64,000 bases of DNA. Source: Halopseudomonas sabulinigri (lineage in GTDB: Bacteria; Pseudomonadota; Gammaproteobacteria; Pseudomonadales; Pseudomonadaceae). Shown in pieces: positions 44,741 through 54,837 of this stretch. The position numbers and the translations under genes are program-made. The DNA lies in contig DRHT01000043.1 in assembly GCA_011053055.1 (NCBI GenBank), positions 58,479 through 122,478 on the forward strand, in the 5' to 3' direction. Under the pieces are notes generated by a model. That model was not told the DNA's origin. It made no database searches and saw nothing but the letters and a program-made list of their open reading frames with translations. Position 1 is the first letter of the stretch, and each line of letters starts with the position of its first letter.

Positions 44741-45301
44741 CTATTTTCCTCTGGGTGGTGAGTAGGTAGAAGAGCCCTGAAAGCGTGAGTCTGGGTCGCA
44801 AAATGGGCCTTGGGTATAAAACTGCAAGATATCCAGTGGGCGCTTTTGGTACGGCAAGCTGCGTGTTTCGCCGTCTGCGTTTGTGCCGGTCACAGCCACA
44901 TCACATTCTGCCGAGCTACCCTTTGTCTTCAGGGTTATTTCACTGAGATCTGAGCTATCAATGGTCGCAGTCACATCACATTCCACGGTATGCAATCCAA
45001 TTTCGGCGCGCACATGGGCAATCCATTTAGCTTGGAAGGTGGTGAAGGCTTTATGTGGTATTTGTAGCTGTGCTTTGCTGTTTTGTTCGTCTAGCTCTAC
45101 GGGGTTTACGCCGAAGCAATCGTAATCGTCGTTGTAGAGGGTGATGACGGGGCGCTCGTTGTTGCCGTTTTCCACGTTAACCTGCAGCACGCTGGGCGTG
45201 ACCGCATCCTGAGATGAAATCAGACCGCAGCCAGCGAGAGAAGCGAGGCCAAGGCATACCAGAGTACGCGTCGGCGTACGGAAAACTGTGTGCATGTTCA
45301 A
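44741..45301 (-). CDS. Lipoprotein of unknown function upstream of Tae4/Tai4
   Basis: A 186-residue protein with a clear lipobox (LGLASLAGC). The mature region is beta-rich (VITLYNDDYDCFGVNPVEL; HVRAEIGLHTVECDVTATIDS; SSAECDVAVTGTNADG) with several Cys. I do not recognise a family. It ends in TAG and its frame continues open into the Tae4 remnant. It may be an effector-linked protein or the N-terminal half of a former fusion. Confidence 0.7.
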   Translation of the reverse strand: MNMHTVFRTPTRTLVCLGLASLAGCGLISSQDAVTPSVLQVNVENGNNERPVITLYNDDYDCFGVNPVELDEQNSKAQLQIPHKAFTTFQAKWIAHVRAEIGLHTVECDVTATIDSSDLSEITLKTKGSSAECDVAVTGTNADGETRSLPYQKRPLDILQFYTQGPFCDPDSRFQGSSTYSPPRGK

Positions 45302-45517
45302 TCCCTTGAGTTAATTTTTGTTTCGTTGCGCCGAATGGTATCAGCGCCGTCTGAGCGCGGATACAGTATGCGCTATTCATGAAAGCATCAGTGCTCGAAC
45401 CCCATGGTGCGCGCCAGAGTGCTGGTCTAGCTGCCTCATGAATGGCTGCGCGTACAGATTTGCGCCCTGGGCTTGGCTGACGTTGAGTACGCAGGACAAG
45501 CCGCAAGCAAGATTGGA

Positions 45518-47200
45518 TCAAATCTTGAACTGACGCACCAACGTGCCCAGCCGCTCACCTAGGTTTGATAGGTTGCGAGTGGTATCCGCGCCTTGACGGG
45601 TTTCGTCGGCAACTTTTTCAACGGTCATTGCGATCTGGTGCACGCTGCGATTGATTTCTTCGGCTACGGCAGTCTGTTCCTCTGCGGCGCTCGCAATCTG
45701 GGCGTTCATGGAGTTGATAGTGCCGATCAGGTTGGCTATTGCATCCAGCGAGGCGCCTGCTTGGTTTGCGTGCTCGCTGGTCAGCTCACCGGTGTCGCTG
45801 GCTTGGCGCATGGATTTCACTGCACCGGCGGTACCTTGCAGCAGACGGTCCGTCATGTTTTGGATTTCTGCCGTGCTGGTTTGAGTGCGGCTTGCCAGCG
45901 CGCGAACCTCATCGGCAACGACTGCAAAGCCGCGACCTGCCTCGCCCGCGCGGGCAGCTTCAATCGCTGCGTTGAGCGCGAGGAGGTTAGTCTGGTCGGC
46001 AATAGAGCGAATAACGCCGAGTACGCTGACGATGGACTGCACGTCTTCGTTCAGCTTATCCAGAGAGTTGCCGCCGTCGCGGATTTCCATCACTAAAGAA
46101 TGAATTTGCTTGATGCTGCCATCGACTACGCGCTTGGCTTCCTGGCCTTCGCGATCAGTTTGCTGAGCGGCTTCGGAGGCGTTTTGCGCGCTGTGGGCAA
46201 CCTCGTGGGCTGCGGACGACATCTCATTGATAGCCGCCGCTACCTGATCGGTTTCCTGGCGCTGTTGAGACATGGCTTGCTCGGAGCGTTGGGCCTGCGC
46301 GTTAACTTCCCCTACCAGCTGTGTGAGCTGACCGGTCATGTCGACTGTTTGGCGAACCATGCCATGTACTTTTTCTACAAAGCGGTTGAAGGCAGTAGCC
46401 AGGTCACCGAGCTCATCGTCGCTGGTAACGGGCAGACGGTGAGTCAGGTCGCCATCACCCTCGGCGATATCATCAAGGTTTTGTTTAAGGCGTAGTAGCG
46501 GACGCAAAAACGTATTCGCCAGCGTGACCCCGAATATTCCGAACACCAGCAGCATGACTACAGCGACGAGCAAAATACTGGTAATGATATTGCTGATGCG
46601 CTCGTCGATGGAGGTCTGTACTGCCGCTACCTGGGTGTCTATGCCGTTCAGGTTGATGGCTGTTCCCAGTGCCATGTCCCACTTTGGCAGGTAGTAACTG
46701 TAGGCTAGCTTGGGGACTGATACAGCCTCGTTGCCGGGCAGCGGTGAGGCGTAGTTGACGTAATAGGAATTGTTTTTGGCAACTCGGACCAATTCGCGGT
46801 TGATATACACCCCGTTGGAGTCCTGACGATTGCTCAGGTCTGAGCCTACATCTTTGGAGCTGGTACCGCGAAACAGACGTACGACATTGGAGTCATGCGC
46901 AAAGAAGTAGCCATCATTGCCATATTCTATCTTTGACAGTATGGCAATGGCAGCAGCGCGGCTTTCCATGTCGCCGTTTGCTGACTGTTCGTAAAGTGTC
47001 TGTACTGAGCCCAGCGCGATCTGAATGTAACCTTGCAGCTGATCACGACTCTCCTGCATCAGCCGTTCACGCGTTTGGGTAATCTGGTCTTCTGCCTGGT
47101 TTTGCAGGGTTTTTACCACCGCGCCACTGATCACCAAAGCGAATAGCGCTATGGGAATGAGGGCGAGTAAAACAACTTTGCTTTTCAGTGTCAGGCGCAT
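45518..47200 (-). CDS. Methyl-accepting chemotaxis protein with Cache sensor domain
   Basis: A 560-residue chemoreceptor. It has TM1 (residues ~10-30), a periplasmic single-Cache domain ([32 protein letters not shown]), TM2 near 215, HAMP, and the signalling hairpin with [15 protein letters not shown] and the tip [28 protein letters not shown] 47200 follows GGAGAG. The ligand is unknown; sCache receptors often sense small organic acids. Confidence 0.92.
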   Translation of the reverse strand: MRLTLKSKVVLLALIPIALFALVISGAVVKTLQNQAEDQITQTRERLMQESRDQLQGYIQIALGSVQTLYEQSANGDMESRAAAIAILSKIEYGNDGYFFAHDSNVVRLFRGTSSKDVGSDLSNRQDSNGVYINRELVRVAKNNSYYVNYASPLPGNEAVSVPKLAYSYYLPKWDMALGTAINLNGIDTQVAAVQTSIDERISNIITSILLVAVVMLLVFGIFGVTLANTFLRPLLRLKQNLDDIAEGDGDLTHRLPVTSDDELGDLATAFNRFVEKVHGMVRQTVDMTGQLTQLVGEVNAQAQRSEQAMSQQRQETDQVAAAINEMSSAAHEVAHSAQNASEAAQQTDREGQEAKRVVDGSIKQIHSLVMEIRDGGNSLDKLNEDVQSIVSVLGVIRSIADQTNLLALNAAIEAARAGEAGRGFAVVADEVRALASRTQTSTAEIQNMTDRLLQGTAGAVKSMRQASDTGELTSEHANQAGASLDAIANLIGTINSMNAQIASAAEEQTAVAEEINRSVHQIAMTVEKVADETRQGADTTRNLSNLGERLGTLVRQFKI

Positions 47201-47445
47201 CGTGCTCTCCGGAGGGGCGCTAACACGTTGCATGCGACGCCTGGGGTTGTTATCGGCTGGATGGCCGCTAACTGTAGCGCCTTAATGATGCAGGTTGGGC
47301 TGTAAGCGGATTCGTTTTGGCATGTCCGCGTTCGGTCGCCAGGGGGTGGCTGAGCGCAACATTAATAGAACAGCACACAGGTCTGAGCGTCTGATTTACT
47401 CAGACCTGCGCGGTTATGCAGCTGAACGAAAGTAGCGGTTTAGCT

Positions 47446-48783
47446 TTAATTCCCCTCGCGGCGCAATGCCTGCGGTGAGAAATCCCGTGGGTTGATTCGC
47501 GCGTTGAAGTCGTACATGGGTTCGTTGTTATCTAGCCCATCTACAAAGTAGTTGCCGTCTTTCAAGTGATAGAGCGTTTCCAGCGTGCTGCTGACCATGG
47601 GTACGTCGTAGTAGTTGATCGGATGAGCTTCTTGCAGGCCAATTAACTCGCCGTCCTTGTCGCGCAGATCAACCGCGAGAATCTGCCAGCTATCTTCATC
47701 TATATAAAAACGACGCGCTGCGTAGGGGTGGCGGTAACCGGTACGCAAGGTTGCATCAACCATCCAGACGCGGTGCAGTTCGTAGCGCAGCAGTTCTGGG
47801 TTGAGCGTATCGGCTTGAACTATCTGGTCGTAGGCTATGCCTTTTTGATGCACGGCGTAGCTGTTGTAGGGGACCAGCATTTCCTGCTTTCCGACTAAAT
47901 TCCATTCGTAGCGGTCTGGCGCGCCGTTGTAGGTGTCGAGTACATCCGCGGTGGCTAGATCACTGGTGTCTGGTTGCACGGAGTCGTAGGCGAGCGTTGG
48001 CAGGCGGCGTACGCGACGGTTGTCCGGGCTATAACGCCAGGCCTTGCGGGTGGTTAACACTTGGTCCAGTGGGTCTTGCACCACCAGTGCAGTATTAGCC
48101 AGTTTGGCGGGCGCAGTAACTACGTACTTGTAGAGCAGCAGAGTATTGTCGAGCGCAGCAGTGGTCATACCTTCACGGCCATAAACATAGTAAATCTGAC
48201 GATCGCGTTTAATCAGGTTGCTGTTGCCATTGATAACCACGGCCTGGTTGTTGATGAAATGATTCTGATCACCCTTGTAGTGCAGGATGTGGTTCCAGAT
48301 GATTTCGATACCGTCTTGCGGAATTGGAAACGGGATGCCTGCAGCAGCGCCGCGAAGGCCGTTGCCGTTGGCAATCAGTTCCGCCTTGGTAGCGTTAGCC
48401 TTGGTGGCGTCGTAGATGCGTTGCGGAGCTGATGCACTGCGACGAGTAGGTAGTACTCGCATAGCGTAATCCGGATGACGCTGTAAGAGGTCCACCAGGC
48501 CGGCAGGCAGTTGCTCTTTGTGCTGCTCCAGATTCTGCGCATTGACGCGGTAAAGCTCAGCGTCTGCCGCGTACGGATCAGGGTGATGCATGCCAGGGCG
48601 GTAGTTGCTGGGGGCGGTAACGCCGCCATTCCAGGACGGGATAGTGCCATCGCTATTGCCGGCTTGCTCAGCGCCCAGTGGCGTTAAATCTCGCCCTAAA
48701 CGGTCAGCCTGCAGCGGATCAACTTTGGCACATGTTTGGCCTGCGGCAACAGTCAGCAGCAATGCTGCGAACATCCTGTACAT
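47446..48783 (-). CDS. DUF1329 outer-membrane-associated lipid-binding-type protein
   Basis: A 445-residue exported protein (signal MYRMFAALLLTVAAGQTCA) of the DUF1329 family, which resembles LolB/LolA-type beta-barrel halves. Family stretches are LTPLGAEQAGNSDGTIPSWNGG near 42, AWRYSPDNRRVRRLPTLAYD near 255 and RRFYIDEDSWQILAVDLRDKDG near 355. ATG 48783 has AAGGAG upstream. In other pseudomonads such genes lie beside DUF1302 and RND-type genes; here it is alone. Confidence 0.88.
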   Translation of the reverse strand: MYRMFAALLLTVAAGQTCAKVDPLQADRLGRDLTPLGAEQAGNSDGTIPSWNGGVTAPSNYRPGMHHPDPYAADAELYRVNAQNLEQHKEQLPAGLVDLLQRHPDYAMRVLPTRRSASAPQRIYDATKANATKAELIANGNGLRGAAAGIPFPIPQDGIEIIWNHILHYKGDQNHFINNQAVVINGNSNLIKRDRQIYYVYGREGMTTAALDNTLLLYKYVVTAPAKLANTALVVQDPLDQVLTTRKAWRYSPDNRRVRRLPTLAYDSVQPDTSDLATADVLDTYNGAPDRYEWNLVGKQEMLVPYNSYAVHQKGIAYDQIVQADTLNPELLRYELHRVWMVDATLRTGYRHPYAARRFYIDEDSWQILAVDLRDKDGELIGLQEAHPINYYDVPMVSSTLETLYHLKDGNYFVDGLDNNEPMYDFNARINPRDFSPQALRREGN

Positions 48784-48994
48784 GGTTTTGCTCCTTGCGA
48801 CACACCTAACCAATACGTGGCGGCGGCGTGCTTATGTTGGGGTGCGGGTGCGTTACATCGCGCGGGCATGCGCGCGCGGCGGGCGGGATTGTAACGTCAA
48901 AGCCGGTTTGCCGTGAGGTAGGCTACAAAAAGCTACAAAACCCGCAGGCACTTAGACTGCCCGCAAACTGCTTGAGCAGCGGGCTTAATGTGGT

Positions 48995-50251
48995 TCAGGA
49001 CTGATCAAACCAGTTGCCGAGATGGGTTTTGCCTTTGCCGCCATAGGTTTTGGGTTTCTTCGGCTTCTTTGGTTTTTTTATCAGTTGGCCACCAACCCGC
49101 GTTTCCGGCACCCGATGTTCCGGCGCAAAGTTGATTTGCTCGCGGCGCTCCAGCAACTTTTGAGTCAACGTCTCGATGGCGGCCAACTGTCTGACTTCAT
49201 CGGCACTGACTAATGAGATCGCTTCGCCGCTAGCACCCGCGCGTCCACTGCGACCGATACGGTGCACGTAATCTTCAGCATTGATCGGCAGGTCAAAGTT
49301 GATGACCAGTGGCAGTTCCGGAATGTCCAGCCCACGGGCTGCCACATCGGTCGCGATCAGCATGCTGACTTCATTATTTTTAAAACACTCGAGAGCACGT
49401 AGACGCGATGGCTGTGGTCGGTCGCCGTGAATACAGTCGGCCTTCACCCCCTGCGCCTGAACGGCTTCGAGCAGCAGCTCAACGGCTTTGCGGGTCTTGG
49501 CGAATACCAGTGTTTGCGGCCACTTGCGCTCGGCCAGCAACTGCAGGAATAACTCGGTCTTGCGCTTCTTGTCGACGGGTACCAGCCATTGTTCGACACT
49601 GGCGATGGCGCTGTTGCGCGGGCTGATATCGATCATCAGCGGGTCACGCAGCATGCCGTCGGCCATTTGCCGAATGGGTGCGGAAAAGGTGGCAGAAAAC
49701 AGCAGAGTCTGGCGTTTAGGCGGCAGCGCGGAAAATAGTTGGTCCAGTTCATCGGCAAAGCCAAGGTCGAGCATGCGATCGGCCTCATCCAACACCAGCA
49801 ACTGCAGCTGATTGAACTTGATCGCATTCTGCCGGTACAGGTCGAGCAGGCGTCCGGGCGTGGCCACAAGAACGTCTACGCCTTTGCGCAGCGCCATCAT
49901 CTGCGGATTGATCGACACCCCGCCATAAACCGCATAGCTGCGCAGCGGCAAGTGTTCGCCGTAGCGTTGCAGACTTTGCAGTACCTGCTCGGCCAGTTCA
50001 CGCGTGGGCGTCAGCACCAGCGCGCGTACCGAGTTGCTGGCGACCACTGAGCCTTGTTGGGTCAGCGTCTGCAGCAGGGGCAGGGCAAAGCCGGCGGTCT
50101 TGCCGGTGCCGGTCTGCGCACTGGCAAGAAGGTCGCGACCCTTGAGGATGGCGGGGATTGCCTGCGCCTGGATGGGCGTGGGCGTCTGGTAGTCGAGGTC
50201 TTCCAGGGTACGCAGCAGCGGGTCGATCAAGCCGAGAGAGGCGAAGGTCAT
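48995..50251 (-). CDS. DEAD-box ATP-dependent RNA helicase (RhlE-like)
   Basis: A 418-residue helicase with a complete motif set: Q motif (YQTPTPIQAQAIP), motif I AQTGTGKT, Ia PTRELAEQV, Ib TPGRLLD, II DEAD, III SAT, V ATDVAARGLDIP and VI HRIGRSGRAG. The Lys/Pro-rich tail (KKPKKPKKPKTYGGKGK) is an RNA-binding extension. The type is RhlE by motif and length; a specific role in rRNA or cold adaptation is inferred. Confidence 0.93.
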   Translation of the reverse strand: MTFASLGLIDPLLRTLEDLDYQTPTPIQAQAIPAILKGRDLLASAQTGTGKTAGFALPLLQTLTQQGSVVASNSVRALVLTPTRELAEQVLQSLQRYGEHLPLRSYAVYGGVSINPQMMALRKGVDVLVATPGRLLDLYRQNAIKFNQLQLLVLDEADRMLDLGFADELDQLFSALPPKRQTLLFSATFSAPIRQMADGMLRDPLMIDISPRNSAIASVEQWLVPVDKKRKTELFLQLLAERKWPQTLVFAKTRKAVELLLEAVQAQGVKADCIHGDRPQPSRLRALECFKNNEVSMLIATDVAARGLDIPELPLVINFDLPINAEDYVHRIGRSGRAGASGEAISLVSADEVRQLAAIETLTQKLLERREQINFAPEHRVPETRVGGQLIKKPKKPKKPKTYGGKGKTHLGNWFDQS

Positions 50252-50412
50252 GGTGTGGTCACAAAGTTGAACAGAGCGTTAGTTTACCCGTTGCGCGGCT
50301 CCAGTGCCCGTGTGGGGTTTAAACCGCAGCTCATTCGTGTTCTGCTAACGGGTGATTCGCGCGTGATGGCGCGGTTTGCCTCCAATATAAACACCCTGAC
50401 GGACGACACATC

Positions 50413-51021
50413 ATGAACACGCAGCAACTTCGCACGACCTGGCACCTGGCGATTCTGGTGTTGCTCAGCAGCCTGTTGGCAGGCTGCGGTATCAACAATA
50501 TTCCTACTTATGACGAGCAGGTAAAGTCTGCCTGGTCGCAAGTTGAAAATCAGTATCAGCGTCGCGCCGACCTGATTCCAAACCTGGTCGAAACAGTTAA
50601 GGGCTTTGCCCGTCAGGAGCAGGAAACCCTCACTGCCGTAGTAGAGGCACGTTCCAAGGCGACTTCGATCCAGATCAGCGCGGATGACCTTAACGATCCG
50701 GCTAAGATGCGCCAGTTCGAGCAGGCGCAAGGTCAGTTGACCGGTGCCTTGAGCCGCTTGATGGCCGTATCAGAGCGTTACCCTGACCTCAAATCCAACC
50801 AAAACTTTCTGGCACTGCAATCCCAGCTGGAAGGCACCGAGAATCGCATCGCAGTTGCGCGTCGTGATTTCATTAACTCGATCCAGCAGTACAACACCGA
50901 GATTCGTACCTTTCCGGGTCGCGTTTGGCACAGCTTGATGTACAGCGACATGCCTATCCGTGAGAACTTCGAAGCGACCACCGAGAACGCTGAACAAGCG
51001 CCCGCAGTGAGCTTCGAATGA
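50413..51021 (+). CDS. lemA: LemA family lipoprotein
   Basis: A 202-residue protein with a lipobox (LLSSLLAGC) and the LemA helical domain (AWSQVENQYQRRADLIPNLVETVKGFA; NRIAVARRDFINSIQQYNTEIRTFPG). It is the first of three linked genes, and its stop overlaps the next start. LemA/TPM gene sets are common; their envelope function is unclear. Confidence 0.92.
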   Translation: MNTQQLRTTWHLAILVLLSSLLAGCGINNIPTYDEQVKSAWSQVENQYQRRADLIPNLVETVKGFARQEQETLTAVVEARSKATSIQISADDLNDPAKMRQFEQAQGQLTGALSRLMAVSERYPDLKSNQNFLALQSQLEGTENRIAVARRDFINSIQQYNTEIRTFPGRVWHSLMYSDMPIRENFEATTENAEQAPAVSFE

Positions 51022-51758
51022 GGTTGATGGTATCCCTGCTATGCGCGTTGATGCTCTCGGCCGGGGCGGCGATAGCAGTAGCCGCTGACGAGCAAGCTTT
51101 GCCAACGCTGACCGGCCGTGTGGTCGATCAGGCAGAGCTGCTGGGCCCAGGCGCCGAACAACAATTGACGCAAATGCTGGCCGCGCACGAACAGGCCTCC
51201 AGCGAGCAGGTGGTGGTGGTTACCGTGCCCAGCTTGCAGGGCCAGAGCATTGAGCAATACGGCGTTGAGCTCGGTCGTGCCTGGGGCATCGGACAGAAAG
51301 GCGAAGACAACGGCGCCTTGCTGATTGTCGCGCGCGATGATCGCAAGATTCGTATCGAAGTGGGTTACGGGCTGGAAGGCCGGCTAACCGATGCGCAGTC
51401 CTCAACCATCATCAACGGCATCATGACCCCAGCCTTTCGCGAGGGCCAGTTTGAGCAGGGCATAGTGCAGGGCGCAGCCGCGATGATTCAGGTGCTCGGC
51501 GGTAACCCTCTTGCGGTGGCTGAACGTGCCGAGAAGAAAGAGAAGAAACCGGCCGGCGCACTGATTCTGGTGTTGATCATGATTGGTGCATCAATGCTGG
51601 GCGGTGGTGGCCGTGGCGGTCGCGGCGGCACTGGACGCGCGCTCTTGGCGGGTGCATTACTCGGCGGTTTGGCGGGTGGTTCACGCGGCGGTGGCGGTGG
51701 TGGATTTGGCGGTGGAGGCGGCGGCTTTGGCGGCGGCGGGGCATCGGGCGGATGGTGA
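51018..51758 (+). CDS. TPM-domain (YgcG-type) membrane protein with Gly-rich tail
   Basis: A 246-residue protein with a signal peptide, a TPM domain (LTGRVVDQAELLGPGAEQQL; QVVVVTVPSLQGQSIEQYGVEL; IRIEVGYGLEGRLTDAQSS), one TM segment (ALILVLIMIGASMLGGGG) and a C-terminal glycine run (GGGGGGFGGGGGGFGGGGAS). It overlaps lemA by four bases. Confidence 0.9.
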   Translation: MRLMVSLLCALMLSAGAAIAVAADEQALPTLTGRVVDQAELLGPGAEQQLTQMLAAHEQASSEQVVVVTVPSLQGQSIEQYGVELGRAWGIGQKGEDNGALLIVARDDRKIRIEVGYGLEGRLTDAQSSTIINGIMTPAFREGQFEQGIVQGAAAMIQVLGGNPLAVAERAEKKEKKPAGALILVLIMIGASMLGGGGRGGRGGTGRALLAGALLGGLAGGSRGGGGGGFGGGGGGFGGGGASGGW

Positions 51759-51777
51759 TTTTAATGAAGGATGCACA

Positions 51778-52395
51778 ATGACGCTTCTATCAAATAGTGA
51801 GCAGCAACAGGTTGCCGATGCGATTGATCGCATCGAACAACATACCGACGCCGAAATAGTAACCGTACTGGCGCGCCAGGCGGACGACTACCGTTATATC
51901 CCGCTACTGTGGGCCAGCCTGTTGGCGCTGGTGCTACCGGGTGCAGTGGTGTATTTCACTGGTTGGCTGGATATTAATGGATTACTGCTGACGCAGTGGG
52001 GCTCTTTTGCCGTGTTGGCGATGTTGTTCCGACTGCCGAGTATTACCAGCAAACTCGTCCCGCGTGCGGTACGGCATTGGCGCGCGTCTAACCTGGCGCG
52101 CCGCCAGTTTATTGAGCTCAACCTGCATCACACCGAAGGTGAGACCGGCATGCTGATCTTTGTCTCCGAGGCGGAGCGTTATGTCGAGATCATGGTGGAT
52201 AGAGGCATTTCCAGCCGCATTGATGACGCCGCTTGGGAATCGATAGTGGCAACCTTTACCGCGCAGGTCGGCAAGGGTGAAGTGCTGCAAGGCTTTCTGG
52301 ACTGCATCGACACCTGTGGAGCGCAACTGGCCCAACAGGTACCCGCAACCCATGAGCGCAATGAGCTGCCTAACCGTTTGGTAGTGCTTAACTAG
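51778..52395 (+). CDS. TPM-domain protein, second copy
   Basis: A 205-residue protein with an inverted TPM-type layout: VADAIDRIEQHTDAEIVTVLA (first TPM strand), two central TM segments (LLWASLLALVLPGAVVYFTG; WGSFAVLAMLFRL), then HHTEGETGMLIFVSEAERYVEIMVDRGI. ATG 51778 has GAAGGA upstream, 20 bases after the previous gene. It completes the lemA-TPM-TPM set. Confidence 0.85.
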   Translation: MTLLSNSEQQQVADAIDRIEQHTDAEIVTVLARQADDYRYIPLLWASLLALVLPGAVVYFTGWLDINGLLLTQWGSFAVLAMLFRLPSITSKLVPRAVRHWRASNLARRQFIELNLHHTEGETGMLIFVSEAERYVEIMVDRGISSRIDDAAWESIVATFTAQVGKGEVLQGFLDCIDTCGAQLAQQVPATHERNELPNRLVVLN

Positions 52396-52625
52396 GAAGC
52401 TTCTGGAGAACGATCTGGCGTTGCCTGGATTTTCAGTGATGCCCAGGATGAATTGTTGCAGTTATAGGCGTGTTTAAACGCTTAAGTGAATCCAGCAGCG
52501 CATTTTGCGACCGCTTGCGCAGTTTCTGCCAAGCGGTTTTTTTATTCACGTCGGCGTCACGCCGTTGTCATTCCCCGCGCGCAACCCTGTGCAGGCACAT
52601 CCACTCATTTCAGAAGGAGTCTGGT

Positions 52626-53951
52626 ATGACGTCTCGCACTGTAGCGGTAACTTTGTTGTTGGTTGGCGGTTTGATGGTTGGCAGCACAGGTGTCAGCGCC
52701 CAAAACTGGTTTGCTAACAACGGGCATCACAGCGATAACCGAGCATCTCCCGGCCTTGAGCGTCTACACGCCAAGCTGGCGGAGCTGAAGCAGCGGCATA
52801 AGCGCCAAGCTGATGTTCAGGTAGGGCCACGCCCGCAATGGCTGGTTGATGACATGGATGAGGGCGCGTTGAAGACGCAGCTGCAATCCTGTCGCACCGA
52901 CAATATGAAGCGCACGGAGTTTTCCATTGGCCATCGCGGCGCGCCCCTGCAATTTCCCGAGCACACGATGGAGTCCTATGTTGCGGCAGCGCGCATGGGC
53001 GCGGGTGTAGTCGAATGCGATGTGGCTTTCACCAAGGATCGCGAATTGGTTTGCCGCCACGCACAGAATGACCTGCACACCACCACCAACATCGTCACCA
53101 TCCCAGAACTAAATGCCAAGTGCACGCAGCCCTTTGTGGCGGCAGACCCGGCCAGTGGCACACCGGCGCAGGCGGAATGCCGCACCAGTGATATCACCTT
53201 GGCCGAGTTCAAGATGCTTGATGGCAAAATGGACGCATCTAACCCAATGGCCACCACGCCGGAGGAGTACGTCAAAGGCACAGCCGATTGGCGCACGGAC
53301 CTGTACGCCAGCCGTGGCACGCTGCTGAGTCACAAGGAAAGTATCGAGCTGTTGCAAACGCTGGGCGTCAAGTTTACCCCTGAGCTGAAAACCCCGGTGG
53401 TAGACATGCCTTACGAGGGCGACTACAGCCAGCAGGATTACGCACGGCAGATGCTGGAGGATTATCTGGATGCAGGTATCAAGCCGCGCGATGTCTGGCC
53501 GCAGTCGTTCCAGCTGGATGATGTAACATTCTGGATCAATGAAATGCCCGAGTTTGCCGACCAGGCGGTATTTCTCGATGAGTCACCAATCACCCCGGAA
53601 ACCTCGTCTCTAGCCTATATGGAAGAGCTGCGAGCACAGGGGGTGCGGGTTCTGGCGCCGGCGATCTGGAAGCTGATTACGCTGGATGGTCGTGGCGAAA
53701 TAGTGCCCTCTGAGTACGCCGAAAATGCGCGTGCCGCTGGATTGGATCTGATCGCATGGTCGATGGAAAGGGCAGGGCCGTTGGCGACTGGCGGTGGCTG
53801 GTATTACCAGAGCGTGACCGATGCGATCAATAACGACGGCGACATGCTGAAGGTCATTGATGTGCTGGCGCAGGATGTGGGCGTGATCGCAATTTTTTCA
53901 GACTGGCCAGCGACCACAACCTTTTATGCCAATTGTATGAATATCAAATAA
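52626..53951 (+). CDS. Periplasmic glycerophosphodiester phosphodiesterase
   Basis: A 441-residue exported enzyme (signal [18 protein letters not shown]) that should release glycerol 3-phosphate from glycerophosphodiesters. The GDPD signature is present: [18 protein letters not shown] with both catalytic-site His/Arg-Glu elements, then [20 protein letters not shown] with the metal Glu/Asp and catalytic His. Compared with GlpQ (~350 residues) it has an N-terminal extension of ~90 residues and an insertion near 200. ATG 52626 has AAGGAG. Confidence 0.9.
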   Translation: MTSRTVAVTLLLVGGLMVGSTGVSAQNWFANNGHHSDNRASPGLERLHAKLAELKQRHKRQADVQVGPRPQWLVDDMDEGALKTQLQSCRTDNMKRTEFSIGHRGAPLQFPEHTMESYVAAARMGAGVVECDVAFTKDRELVCRHAQNDLHTTTNIVTIPELNAKCTQPFVAADPASGTPAQAECRTSDITLAEFKMLDGKMDASNPMATTPEEYVKGTADWRTDLYASRGTLLSHKESIELLQTLGVKFTPELKTPVVDMPYEGDYSQQDYARQMLEDYLDAGIKPRDVWPQSFQLDDVTFWINEMPEFADQAVFLDESPITPETSSLAYMEELRAQGVRVLAPAIWKLITLDGRGEIVPSEYAENARAAGLDLIAWSMERAGPLATGGGWYYQSVTDAINNDGDMLKVIDVLAQDVGVIAIFSDWPATTTFYANCMNIK

Positions 53952-54187
53952 CGCTTTTTTATTAGGTGCGCTACCGACGCTGGACGGCCTTGGTAGCGCA
54001 CTTTTCAGTACGTCAGATAATCCTTCATTCAGCTCCCTCTAGCGGTCAATGCACTTGGTGCCAGGTTGCCGTTGTCACAGGCTGCGCTGCCACATGCCTG
54101 AAAAGTGGGATACTCTTTCACACACTCAATCGATCCAAGGCACGTGCTCTGGACGGCCAGATTCTCTCTATTTTGTAAGGCAGCATT

Positions 54188-54778
54188 ATGAAGCGTCAAA
54201 GCACCCGCGAACGGATTCTGGTCATATGCCGGACTTTGTTCAACGATCATGGTATTGCGTCAGTCACCACCGCAGCCATAGCCCAGGCAGCGGGTATTAA
54301 CGAGGGCAATCTGTACTACTACTTCAAAAAGAAGGCCAATATTCTTTCGGCGCTGTTCGAGCAATTTGCTGAAGAGCAACTAGCGCTAGCAGAGCAAGAG
54401 CAGGACATGCGCGCCTGGTTCCAAGTAATGTGGGAATGGCGGTTTTTTTATCGCGACAGCATGATCATCTTCGCTATGGAACCTGCGCTGCGCGCGGGGT
54501 TGCGGGAACTGTCTGACCAAGTGCAGGGGCAGGGCCGCAAGAACCTATCGGAAATGGTTAAAAGTGGGCGTATGCAAGCGACCGAGGCGCAGCTGGAGGT
54601 ATTGCTGGAGAACTCGTGGATCATTTCGACCTACTGGATTGAGTACCTGCATTCACGTCACGGCATCAGCGAAGTGACCAAAGAGCACCTGGACTGGGGT
54701 TATAAGCAGATGTCGGCGCTGTTTGAACCCTACTTTGTACCGGTAAACGAGAAGCCAGCGTCATCGGCCGCCAGCTGA
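54188..54778 (+). CDS. TetR-family transcriptional regulator
   Basis: A 196-residue repressor-type protein. The HTH is at residues ~25-47 (SVTTAAIAQAAGINEGNLYYYFKKKANIL), with a large ligand-binding domain after it. Its target is unknown. The lipase-like gene lies 1.9 kb downstream and has a palindrome in its upstream region (see 58758-58773), but no link is shown. Confidence 0.88.
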   Translation: MKRQSTRERILVICRTLFNDHGIASVTTAAIAQAAGINEGNLYYYFKKKANILSALFEQFAEEQLALAEQEQDMRAWFQVMWEWRFFYRDSMIIFAMEPALRAGLRELSDQVQGQGRKNLSEMVKSGRMQATEAQLEVLLENSWIISTYWIEYLHSRHGISEVTKEHLDWGYKQMSALFEPYFVPVNEKPASSAAS

Positions 54779-54837
54779 ACTGGGCTGATTGGGCCGCACT
54801 TGGTTACGCTCGAACAGGCGGCCTATAAACCGATTTT

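Noticed and set aside
44741..44743. TAG between the lipoprotein and Tae4 frames as programmed read-through or recoding.
   Set aside because: No tRNA or structural signal for recoding is visible; a gene boundary or a mutation is simpler.
51690..51758. Short GGT/GGC repeats as a possible CRISPR or satellite.
   Set aside because: They code for the Gly-rich tail common in YgcG/TPM proteins; no spacer-repeat periodicity.
51583..51777. Long N-terminal extension of the second TPM protein.
   Set aside because: It is the Gly-run region of the previous gene read in another frame; ATG 51778 has its own ribosome site.
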